DNA from: an uncultured Saprospiraceae bacterium | Lineage (GTDB): Bacteria; Bacteroidota; Bacteroidia; Chitinophagales; Saprospiraceae | Length of the DNA: 7,133 nucleotides | Assembly: GCA_937969485.1 (NCBI GenBank) | Contig: CALBVQ010000182.1 | Location: 1-7,133, forward strand | Direction of reading: 5' to 3' | In this document: positions 1 through 6,815 of the stretch, one piece after another | Position numbering within the stretch: position 1 is the first letter of the stretch | How the letters are laid out: each line of letters begins with the position of its first letter | Made by a program: the position numbers and the translations under genes | The notes under the pieces: generated by a model | Told to the model about the DNA's origin: nothing | The model's database searches: none | Seen by the model: the letters and a program-made list of their open reading frames with translations, nothing else

Positions 1-299
1 TATCGAAGCAGTTTGAGCTCGCAATAGATATCTTAATGCATAATTCGGGTTAAATCAAGTACAAGGCAGAAAACGCAAGGATAGCCTTAGCTATCATGAG
101 TATTTCTAACGAAGTAATTGCTTTTATAAACTTGAAAATATGCGAAATTCTAAAACAGAATTGGTATAATACGCAATCCAGTTTCAAAACGCCACGTGCA
201 TTGAGACTAGTAAGACTTTTGGGCGAAAGCCCAATCCAGCACTTATTCCCTTCTTTTCAGTAGGAATTTATTAGGAGACTTCAAATTAATGTAAAATTA
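1..299. other. Non-coding left flank downstream of lysS, with small inverted repeats
   Basis: No convincing gene is visible here on either strand. A frame open from the left edge at position 3 reads 16 codons ending in ILMHNSG and stops at TAA 51-53; it could be the tail of a gene cut by the window, but 16 codons prove nothing. Small inverted repeats are present: GATAGC/GCTATC at 80-85 and 90-95 around a CTTA loop, AATTCT/AGAATT at 146-151 and 157-162, and TTGGGC/GCCCAA at 219-224 and 229-234 around GAAA. The density of small palindromes suggests a degraded or non-autonomous repeat element, which is inference. On the minus strand this is the region into which lysS transcription runs. Confidence 0.5.
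218..232 (+). repeat. Copy 1 of a 15-bp hairpin-forming repeat (TTTGGGCGAAAGCCC)
   Basis: Exact copy of a 15-base sequence found three times exactly in this window. This one has the best hairpin: TTGGGC pairs with GCCCAA (219-224 with 229-234) around a GAAA tetraloop. It lies about 70 bases past the lysS stop codon in the direction of lysS transcription, so it could help end or stabilise that transcript. However, there is no T-run after it on either strand, so it is not a standard intrinsic terminator. Confidence 0.7.
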
Positions 300-2009
300 C
301 TACTCTATAATCTCAATGATCAGATCTGTTTCGGTCTTTGTGACCTTTGTTGCGCCCATTTTTGATAAGCCTTTCACAGCTTTGTCCCATTGTTTATTGC
401 TTAAGCCTGCAGCTTCTTTTAGCGTATTAAGCGACATAGATTGCTCCTTCTTTAGCAAATCAAAAACGATCTTTTCATTTTCACTCAAGTCTAATGCCTT
501 TTTGACTACCTCGGGCTTCATCTGAGGAAAAAATAAGACGTCTTGGATGGAATTACTATTTGTCATAACCATCGCAAGTCGATCCATTCCTATCCCAAGT
601 CCAGCTGTAGGCGGCATTCCGTATTCTAATGCCCTTAAGAAATCCTCATCTAATACCATAGCCTCATCGTCACCTCTCTTACCTAACTCTAGCTGAGATT
701 CAAATCTTTGGCGTTGATCAATAGGGTCGTTTAACTCAGAAAATGAATTACACAATTCTTTTCCATTCACAATGGCCTCAAATCGCTCAACAAGACCTTC
801 TTTAGATCTGTGTTTCTTAGCAAGTGGAGACATCTCTACTGGATAATCCGTAATGAATGTAGGCTGAATAAGTTGTGCTTCACACTTCTCTCCAAATATC
901 TCATCAATCAATTTTCCTTTGCCCATCGATCCATCTACATTTACATTGAGCTCGTTAGCTGTCGCTACCAATTGCTGTTCATCCATCTCAGAAATATCGA
1001 TCCCTGTAAAATGTTCGATCGCCTCAAACATCGTGAATCGCTTCCAAGGCCGTTGGAAATCGATCACATTCTCTCCCACTTGAAGTTTAGTCGTGCCATT
1101 CGTATCCAGCGCCACTTTCTCCACCATTTCCTCCACAAGATCCATCATCCACTCATAATCCTTGTACGCTACATATAATTCAATCTGAGTGAACTCAGGA
1201 TTGTGGAATCGACTCATTCCTTCATTTCGAAAATCCTTCGAAAATTCATATACGCCATCGAAACCACCAACAATCAATCGTTTAAGATACAATTCGTTTG
1301 CAATTCGCATATACAATGTCATGTCTAGCGTATTGTGATGTGTCTTAAATGGTCGAGCAGCCGCTCCTCCATAAAGAGGTTGTAGTATAGGTGTCTCCAC
1401 TTCAAGATACCCTCTTTCATTCAGGTATTCTCTCATTGAATTATACATCTTAGTTCGTTTGACGAACGCCTCTTTTACATGAGGATTTACAACAAGATCA
1501 ACATAACGCATTCTATATCTTTGCTCTGGATCAGTGAAAGCATCATACACATTGCCTTCGTCGTCCGTTTTTACAACTGGTAGCGGACGTAGAGACTTGC
1601 TTAAGAGCGTCAGTTCTGTTACATGAATAGACAATTCACCCACTTTTGTCATGAATGCATACCCTTTCACACCTATAAAATCACCTATGTCCAAGTGCTT
1701 TTTGAATACATCATTATACATCGTGAAGTCTTCAGCGGTGCATATATCGTCCCTACTGATATACAATTGGATTCTATCATCAGCTGTCTGAAGCTCAGCA
1801 AATGAAGCCTTTCCCATTATCCGTTTACCCATCAATCGACCGGCAATACACAGGTCTGTAAATCGATCTTCATCTTCTACAAATTCTCTTCGTAGGGTAG
1901 GAACGTCAATGTTTACTGGATATTCTTCAGATGGAAATGGGTTAATCCCAAGGTCAATCATTTTTTGAAGATTCTCTCTTCTTACGATTTCTTGTTCGCT
2001 TCTTTGCAT
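300..2009 (-). CDS. lysS: Lysyl-tRNA synthetase, class II
   Basis: Charges tRNA(Lys) with lysine using ATP; cytoplasmic and essential for translation. An OB-fold anticodon-binding domain covers about residues 52-140. The class II catalytic core follows: motif 1 around 183-208 (VKRTKMYNSMREYL, then YLEVETPIL), the lysine-enzyme signature GGAAARPF at 214-221, motif 2 at 253-279 with FRNEG (R261) and HNPEFT (269-274), SELNDP near 424, and motif 3 GLGIGMDRL at 470-478 with R477. The protein is longer than the roughly 500-residue E. coli-type enzyme because about 70 residues follow the FFPQMKPE block (493-500). This tail looks like a small winged-helix-type extension, which I associate with Bacteroidota LysS. 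The ATG at 2009 gives the expected SEQEIVRRENLQKM start. No Shine-Dalgarno is visible, as usual in this phylum. The stop is TAG. The gene is complete, with no disrupted motif. Confidence 0.98.
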   Translation of the reverse strand: MQRSEQEIVRRENLQKMIDLGINPFPSEEYPVNIDVPTLRREFVEDEDRFTDLCIAGRLMGKRIMGKASFAELQTADDRIQLYISRDDICTAEDFTMYNDVFKKHLDIGDFIGVKGYAFMTKVGELSIHVTELTLLSKSLRPLPVVKTDDEGNVYDAFTDPEQRYRMRYVDLVVNPHVKEAFVKRTKMYNSMREYLNERGYLEVETPILQPLYGGAAARPFKTHHNTLDMTLYMRIANELYLKRLIVGGFDGVYEFSKDFRNEGMSRFHNPEFTQIELYVAYKDYEWMMDLVEEMVEKVALDTNGTTKLQVGENVIDFQRPWKRFTMFEAIEHFTGIDISEMDEQQLVATANELNVNVDGSMGKGKLIDEIFGEKCEAQLIQPTFITDYPVEMSPLAKKHRSKEGLVERFEAIVNGKELCNSFSELNDPIDQRQRFESQLELGKRGDDEAMVLDEDFLRALEYGMPPTAGLGIGMDRLAMVMTNSNSIQDVLFFPQMKPEVVKKALDLSENEKIVFDLLKKEQSMSLNTLKEAAGLSNKQWDKAVKGLSKMGATKVTKTETDLIIEIIE

Positions 2010-2043
2010 GTGATTTCTATTATGAGCCGTAAAAGTATCACTA

Positions 2044-2073
2044 CAAAATTAATATGGCGGTATTTGTTACAAA
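2044..2073 (-). promoter_or_regulatory. Candidate Bacteroidota-type promoter of lysS
   Basis: Read on the minus strand, TAATTTTG (plus positions 2044-2051) matches the Bacteroidota -7 consensus TAnnTTTG at every fixed position. A TTTG (plus 2070-2073), the typical -33 element, lies 18 bases upstream of it. Transcription would begin roughly 25-30 bases before the lysS ATG at 2009, leaving a short leader with no room for an attenuator or T-box. Supported by consensus match and position only; there is no experimental evidence. Confidence 0.55.
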
Positions 2074-2186
2074 AAATTGCAGCATTATGAGATTTAACGC
2101 TGTCTTTACATTATATGGTCAAAGATATGTAGTATATTTCGGCATATTTGAACCTTTAGTATCTACCTACCTAAAACAGTACAACC

Positions 2187-2240
2187 TTGAAGTGTAAGTT
2201 TCTTATCTCATTTTTGGTTTTTTTATGGGCTTTCGCCCAA
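2187..2240 (+). other. Signal peptide coding region with TTG start
   Basis: Codons 1-18 encode a short basic start (MKCK), a hydrophobic core of about 13 residues and a small-residue end AFAQ, which fits cleavage by signal peptidase I near residue 17 or 18. There is no lipobox cysteine after the core, so this is not a lipoprotein signal. No ribosome-binding sequence precedes the TTG. The end of this region overlaps copy 2 of the 15-bp hairpin repeat. Confidence 0.8.
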
Positions 2241-5200
2241 AGTAGTAACCTATCTTCACAAATACCAATTTTTACTGAATCATTCAATGAACCAAATGGT
2301 TCGACTGCAGGATCTAGTGATGAAGGAGTTTCATGGAATATGATTTGTACAGGATGTAATCCTGGTGGATACTATCAAGTACAAAATGGTGCATTTGAAA
2401 ACAATAACACGAAAGGAGTGGGAGTATGGTCATCTGATCCTATAGATATTTCAACATGTACAAGAATTACGATAAGTGTTGAGTATTCCGGTGATGATTT
2501 TGCCGGAAGTGGAAATTTAGAGTCAGCTTCTGAATGTAATATGGGAGGTCCTTGCTTAGGTGATGTAAATAATCCTGATGATGCAGGCTGTTTTAACTGT
2601 TGGGACTTTATGGATTTTAGTGTTAATATTGACGGAACAAATACAAGTTTTGGATTAGTCGGAACTACTAATACACCTACTTTTTTTACCTTCGAATTCG
2701 ATGAAGAAGATTGTGCTGGCTTGGGAAATTCAGCTTTTCTTGAGTTTAAGTCTCAAACGTGGGCAACATCTGAATTTATGAGATTCGATAACGTGGCGAT
2801 GGTTTGTTATGACGATGGTGGCCCCACTGGAACAATCTCTGGAACCGCAGATCTCTGCCCAGGACAATGCGCCGACATTGATTGGGATGTTTCAGGAGGA
2901 ACAGCTCCGTATGATTTGGTTTTCGAAATATCTGCTGGCCCATTCAGCTTAACCCAAGGACTTCCTGGTCTTCCCAATATGGGTTCACTAACAGTGTGCT
3001 ACGATGAAAATGGTGTAATACCAAGCTTCGACGTAGGAACTAACACCTTGAATCTTGTTGATGGATTCGGTACCTCATTTCTCCTTGAATTGCTATCTAT
3101 AACCGATGATAATGACTGTATGTCCGTACTCACTGGACAAGAAATAAATATCACTTTGGGCGAAAGCCCTTCTATTAATTCTATTCCTGCCATTACAGTA
3201 TGTGGAGAAATGGGAATGCCTGTCATTATTGATTTATCTGATTATGACGCTGCAATAGGTTCTGGTCAAACGGTTATCTACTATTCGGATCCAGCTCTGA
3301 CAATGGAGATAGGGCCAATGTACCAAATTACAGGATCTACTACAATTTACGCTGTTGTGAGTACAAGCGGTACTTGTATATCTGATCCTATCGCTATAGA
3401 TATTATTTTTCAACCTGCGCCATCTATCGATGATCCAGGCCCAATCATTGAGTGTGGACAATATACACTACCAGTAATTACAGGTGTTGGACTCACAAGT
3501 ACGGTAAGTTATTGGACAGGACAGGGACAGACAGGTACGCCAATCGCTGAAGGAACTGTAATCGCCGCAGATATCATTTTGTACATTTACGATGAAGGTG
3601 CAGGCTGCCCTAGTGAGGTTACCTTTTCTATAAACATTCTACCTGAACCTGAGATTGATCAACCTAACAATGTGATTGCTTGCGGGGCTTATATTTTGCC
3701 TCCCATCACTGGAAATAACCTTAGTGGTTTTGAAAGCTATTATACTCAGCCTAACCAAGGAGGAACAGCTTATGCAGCTGGTGCAGAAATAACAACTAAT
3801 ACTGTTTTATACATCTACGACAACTTGGACGGCTGTCCAGCTGAAGTATTTTTCGTTGTTGAAATCACAGATGGTCCTGAAATAATGATGCCGGATACAT
3901 TAAGCGCGTGTAATTCCATAGTGCTTCCTTCGATAAGTGGTGAAGGCCTGACTTCTGATGTATCATATTTTACTGGCCAAAATGGGACTGGGGATGAGTT
4001 CTCTCCTGGTACTGAAATTGATAATGACATTGTCTTGTATGCATATGACGGAACAACTGACTGCTTCGATGAAACACTAATTCAGGTCATAGTGCCGCAA
4101 GGACCGATCTTGAATCAACCGGAGGATGTTACCGTCTGTGATTATTTTGTATTGGAAGAGATTGAAGGGGATAATTTACAGGACCCTTTTTATGTGGACG
4201 TAGCTGGAGAATCTTATTTTGCTGGAGACTCAATTTTTGTTAGCGTCACTGAGTGCTGTATTACTGATAGCCTTTTGGGACAAGGCGTTGTTCCAGACTG
4301 TTCATCAACCGTTTGTTTTTCAATTACTATAATGACCGACCCTATTGCTGGTGAAGACGTTGCTTTCAATGATTGCGGAGGCTCAGTAGTTGATTTGCTT
4401 GATGTGCAAGGAGCTGATGCTGACACAGGTGGAATCTTCATTGATACGTCTTCTACTGGTGCATTAAGCGGATCCACTTTGGATGTTGGTCTCATTAACG
4501 GGAGCTCCTTTAGTGTATTCTATGAAGTTGAAAATATGTGCGGCCTTGATACTTCGGTTTATACCGTAAATATTACCGACAATGCAGATGCAGGAAATAA
4601 TACCTCCAGTAGTGTCTGCTCTGGTGAAGATTTGACCTTGGTAGATTTTATTAATCAGGCAGATCCAGGCGGTGTTTTTTTTAATACAGAGAGCAATATG
4701 GAAGTCACTGACTTTAATAGTGATGAAATAGTTGCTGCTGGCGGGAGTTTGTTGTTTTATTATATTGTAGGTGCTGGTGGGACATGTGATCCTGATACGG
4801 CAGATATAAATTTTACCGTCGTCACTTCGCCCACACTAGATTTGCCTTCAGACGAAACTTTATGTTCTGGCTACGAGTTACCAGAGATCATGGGAACTAA
4901 CCTATCTGGAACAGAAAATTACAATACAATGCTTGATGGCAGTGGAACAATCTATCAGCCAGGAGATACATTGGATAATTCTTCAACACTTTATGTACAG
5001 TCAGGTGTGGGGAGTTGTGCCACAATTGATTCTTTCGAGATAACAATTTTAGAGCCTCAAACGACTTTGATTTCTGAGACGATTTGTAATGATGATACCT
5101 TGAATGTAAATGGAATTGCATATTGGTTCGAAAACGATTTTGGAATCCAAGAGCTTACTACTGAGGAAGGATGTGACTCTCTCGTTGAAATCCAATTGAC

Positions 5201-6764
5201 ATTTTTTGAAACAGACACGAATTTCATAAATGAGCAAATATGTTGGGGTGGCTCATTTACTTTTTTCGGAGTTACTTTGGATAAGGATAAACCGTCCACA
5301 CAAGTAGTTATTCCGTTAGCTGACAAGAATAATTGTGATAGCGTAATTTTTGTGACCATCACATTTGATGATCCTATCACGAGAAATATCGATCAATCTT
5401 TATGTGAAAATGATTCTATTCTCATTAATGGAGTGTTTTACTCAGCGAGTAATCCTTCAGGAATAGACACTGTTGAAGTCTTTGAGAGTTGTGACACTAT
5501 CCTGAATATTAACGTCACATTTGATGAGGATATAGTAGTGCTTGTTGATGATGTGTTATGTGAGGATGAGTCTGTCATGATAGGAAATGAAGTATTTGAT
5601 ATTATGAATCCTTCCGGGGAAGTCACTGTTGAAGGAACCGCAGGATGTGACTCAATGATAACAGTTGATCTCACGTTTTTCGAAGTTCCTATGGGACTGT
5701 TGACTGGTGAATTTTGTTCGACTGAGATAATAGATACACTAGGTGAAGTATTCTCGATAGATAATCCTGAAATGGAGGTTGTTTTAGAAGGGGCTTCCGC
5801 CCAAAACTGTGACAGTACAGTTCTTGTGAGCTTTGATTTTATTCTAGTGGATGAAGGTATGTACACAGAAGAAATTTGCGAAGGTACATCTGTTGAGGTA
5901 TTTGGAGTGGAGTTTGATGAGGCTTACCCTGCTGGTCAGGTTACAGTCCAATCCGCTCTAGGCTGCGATAGCCTGATAAATGTACTAATTACTTTCTCAA
6001 CAGTCAGCTCAGACTTTGAGCTGAATCCGGTGGATTGTGAAACTGAAATTGGATACTTTATTTTTCAAGATTTTAGCATATTAGGAACCGACTATTTTTA
6101 CAGCTTAGATAATGGTTCGCAAGAGAGTATTTCTATAGGAGATACAATTTTTGATATTAATCCTGGTGAACATAGTATTGTCCTTTCTTCCGCTGAAGGA
6201 TGCTCTGATGTTGTTGATTTTTCCATTGCGGTCTCTGACAACATTACTCTGAATATCGCAGAAATTGTTGTTATCCAGGAGGGTAGCTACCATTCTGTCG
6301 ATATTCAAGGCCTCGGAAATGCAACTATTACTTGGACACCCCCTACCAATATATCTTGCACGGATTGTCCGAATCCTACTTTTGATCCTTCTGAGGATAC
6401 AGAGTACGTCATAAACGTAGTGGATGATGCTGGTTGTACGGCAACAGATACAATTCTCATACGTGTAGAACAATCCTTCGATATCTATATTCCAAATACT
6501 TTTACTACCAATGAGGACGGTATTAACGACATGTTCTTGATTTTTTCTGAATCCGATATTGAATATAGTTTGACTGTATATGATCGATGGGGTAATAGGG
6601 TATACCAAGGTTTTGAATTGGTAACGAACGATATTAATTCTGGTTGGAATGGTCGGTTTTCAGATCGTGCGGTCTCTCAAGGAGTATACGTCTTCGTGGC
6701 TGAGCTAATGCTTGAAGATGCAGAGATGGAAATCCGCAAAGGAACTGTGACCTTAACAAGATAA
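2187..6764 (+). CDS. Giant secreted repeat protein with C-terminal CHU_C (type IX secretion, type B) sorting domain
   Basis: A 1525-residue protein, probably a surface or released adhesin or structural protein; no catalytic domain is recognised. Order of parts: signal peptide (1 to about 18, hydrophobic core then AFAQ); a jelly-roll-like N-terminal domain (about 26-208); one Ig-like domain (about 214-328); eight Ig-like units (329-958), four of them exactly 76 residues; six units of 52-54 residues (959-1274); two further beta-rich domains (1275-1352 and 1353-1432, the latter PKD-like with ITWTPPTNISCTDCPNP); and the gliding-motility-associated C-terminal domain (1433-1525; IYIPNTFTTNEDGINDMF, then YDRWGNRVYQ and GWNGR). 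That last domain directs export through the type IX system after Sec. The start is TTG at 2187: an in-frame TAA at 2172-2174 rules out an earlier start and the next in-frame ATG would lose the signal peptide. Basic residues are almost absent from the middle of the protein. Function as adhesin is inferred from architecture. Confidence 0.94.
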   Translation: MKCKFLISFLVFLWAFAQSSNLSSQIPIFTESFNEPNGSTAGSSDEGVSWNMICTGCNPGGYYQVQNGAFENNNTKGVGVWSSDPIDISTCTRITISVEYSGDDFAGSGNLESASECNMGGPCLGDVNNPDDAGCFNCWDFMDFSVNIDGTNTSFGLVGTTNTPTFFTFEFDEEDCAGLGNSAFLEFKSQTWATSEFMRFDNVAMVCYDDGGPTGTISGTADLCPGQCADIDWDVSGGTAPYDLVFEISAGPFSLTQGLPGLPNMGSLTVCYDENGVIPSFDVGTNTLNLVDGFGTSFLLELLSITDDNDCMSVLTGQEINITLGESPSINSIPAITVCGEMGMPVIIDLSDYDAAIGSGQTVIYYSDPALTMEIGPMYQITGSTTIYAVVSTSGTCISDPIAIDIIFQPAPSIDDPGPIIECGQYTLPVITGVGLTSTVSYWTGQGQTGTPIAEGTVIAADIILYIYDEGAGCPSEVTFSINILPEPEIDQPNNVIACGAYILPPITGNNLSGFESYYTQPNQGGTAYAAGAEITTNTVLYIYDNLDGCPAEVFFVVEITDGPEIMMPDTLSACNSIVLPSISGEGLTSDVSYFTGQNGTGDEFSPGTEIDNDIVLYAYDGTTDCFDETLIQVIVPQGPILNQPEDVTVCDYFVLEEIEGDNLQDPFYVDVAGESYFAGDSIFVSVTECCITDSLLGQGVVPDCSSTVCFSITIMTDPIAGEDVAFNDCGGSVVDLLDVQGADADTGGIFIDTSSTGALSGSTLDVGLINGSSFSVFYEVENMCGLDTSVYTVNITDNADAGNNTSSSVCSGEDLTLVDFINQADPGGVFFNTESNMEVTDFNSDEIVAAGGSLLFYYIVGAGGTCDPDTADINFTVVTSPTLDLPSDETLCSGYELPEIMGTNLSGTENYNTMLDGSGTIYQPGDTLDNSSTLYVQSGVGSCATIDSFEITILEPQTTLISETICNDDTLNVNGIAYWFENDFGIQELTTEEGCDSLVEIQLTFFETDTNFINEQICWGGSFTFFGVTLDKDKPSTQVVIPLADKNNCDSVIFVTITFDDPITRNIDQSLCENDSILINGVFYSASNPSGIDTVEVFESCDTILNINVTFDEDIVVLVDDVLCEDESVMIGNEVFDIMNPSGEVTVEGTAGCDSMITVDLTFFEVPMGLLTGEFCSTEIIDTLGEVFSIDNPEMEVVLEGASAQNCDSTVLVSFDFILVDEGMYTEEICEGTSVEVFGVEFDEAYPAGQVTVQSALGCDSLINVLITFSTVSSDFELNPVDCETEIGYFIFQDFSILGTDYFYSLDNGSQESISIGDTIFDINPGEHSIVLSSAEGCSDVVDFSIAVSDNITLNIAEIVVIQEGSYHSVDIQGLGNATITWTPPTNISCTDCPNPTFDPSEDTEYVINVVDDAGCTATDTILIRVEQSFDIYIPNTFTTNEDGINDMFLIFSESDIEYSLTVYDRWGNRVYQGFELVTNDINSGWNGRFSDRAVSQGVYVFVAELMLEDAEMEIRKGTVTLTR
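2227..2241 (-). repeat. Copy 2 of the 15-bp hairpin-forming repeat, inside the signal peptide
   Basis: Exact copy on the minus strand of TTTGGGCGAAAGCCC. Read on the plus strand it supplies the codons for AFAQ at the end of the signal peptide. The hairpin stem is TGGGC/GCCCA. It shares 17 bases (ACTTTGGGCGAAAGCCC) with copy 3. Signal peptides in this phylum often end in AFAQ, so some of the match could come from protein-level constraint. Confidence 0.6.
3155..3169 (+). repeat. Copy 3 of the 15-bp hairpin-forming repeat, at a domain boundary
   Basis: Exact copy on the plus strand, encoding part of TLGESP (residues 323-328). It falls at the linker between the first Ig-like domain and the first unit of the Ig-like array. 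It is in the opposite orientation to copies 2 and 4, so a different reading of the same bases is translated. The stem is GGGC/GCCC with a GAAA loop. Confidence 0.6.
3171..5060 (+). repeat. Ig-like repeat array of about 76-residue units in the giant protein
   Basis: Residues 329-958 divide into eight beta-rich units: 329-412, 413-488, 489-564, 565-640, 641-719, 720-799, 800-882 and 883-958. The second, third, fourth and eighth are exactly 76 residues and align without gaps, with Cys at unit positions 11 and 62, Gly at 21 followed by a Leu-rich GxxLxG/T turn, an aromatic at 30 and LY at 53-54. The fifth to seventh are diverged (79-83 residues) and separate the eighth from its closest relatives. 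The DNA of the units is clearly diverged, so the duplications are old rather than recent. Confidence 0.8.
5061..6008 (+). repeat. Six tandem 52-54-residue Cys-pair repeats in the giant protein
   Basis: Residues 959-1274 are six head-to-tail units: 959-1010, 1011-1064, 1065-1116, 1117-1168, 1169-1222 and 1223-1274. Each has Cys at unit position 9 and a second Cys followed by Asp at position 38 (40 in the second and fifth units, which carry two extra residues in the loop before it). The pattern is roughly (I/L/F)C..., a Gly/Phe stretch near 18-21, NPSG-like turn near 25-28, then GCDS and a beta strand ending TF. Similar ICxxx...GCDSL units are common in large surface proteins of Saprospiraceae-type bacteria, from memory. 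The Cys pair may form a disulfide, which is inference. Confidence 0.85.
5791..5805 (-). repeat. Copy 4 (one mismatch) of the 15-bp hairpin-forming repeat
   Basis: On the minus strand this reads TTTGGGCGGAAGCCC, differing from the other three copies at one base. On the plus strand it encodes GASAQ in the fifth 52-residue repeat, in the loop before its second Cys. That loop is two residues longer than in four of the other units. The second unit has an equally long loop without this sequence, so the extra length need not come from the element. The GGGC/GCCC stem is intact. Confidence 0.5.
6483..6761 (+). other. CHU_C / type B type IX secretion sorting domain
   Basis: Residues 1433-1525 match the gliding-motility-associated C-terminal family: IPNTFTTNEDGINDMF (Asn-Asp-rich opening with NDxF), a central YDRWGNRVYQ strand-turn, SGWNGR, QGVYVFVAEL, and the closing KGTVTLTR. 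Proteins with this ending are recognised by the type IX machinery of Bacteroidota and cleaved or retained at the surface; type B substrates often depend on a dedicated PorP/SprF-like partner. No such partner is in this window. Unlike the rest of the protein this domain contains several Arg residues. Confidence 0.93.
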
Positions 6765-6815
6765 TGCTCTTTAGAATTTCATAAACAAAAAGCTAGTTTA
6801 TTTCTTTTACACGAT

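Noticed and set aside
165..170. TATAAT resembling a sigma-70 -10 box on the plus strand
   Set aside because: There is no -35 element at proper spacing (TTGAAA at 132-137 is 27 bases away), the phylum uses a different promoter form, and no plus-strand gene follows.
219..234. Intrinsic terminator for lysS
   Set aside because: The stem is perfect but short, and no T-run follows it on the minus strand (next bases are AAGTCTTAC), so I annotate it only as a repeat.
810..1178. Plus-strand open frame of 122 codons inside lysS
   Set aside because: It lies entirely opposite conserved lysS coding sequence and its translation shows no recognisable domain; an antisense shadow.
2133..2150. Promoter of the giant gene (TATATTTC or CATATTTG)
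   Set aside because: Each differs from TAnnTTTG at one fixed base and neither has a TTTG about 18 bases upstream; position is plausible but evidence is too weak.
6105..6608. Minus-strand open frame of 167 codons within the giant gene
   Set aside because: It is opposite the PKD-like and CHU_C coding region, which is clearly real; no domain or composition suggests a second gene.
6781..6808. Terminator after the giant gene: ATAAAC/GTTTAT stem followed by TTCTTTT
   Set aside because: The stem is six weak pairs with a nine-base loop, and it ends eight bases before the next start codon; it could be chance in AT-rich DNA.
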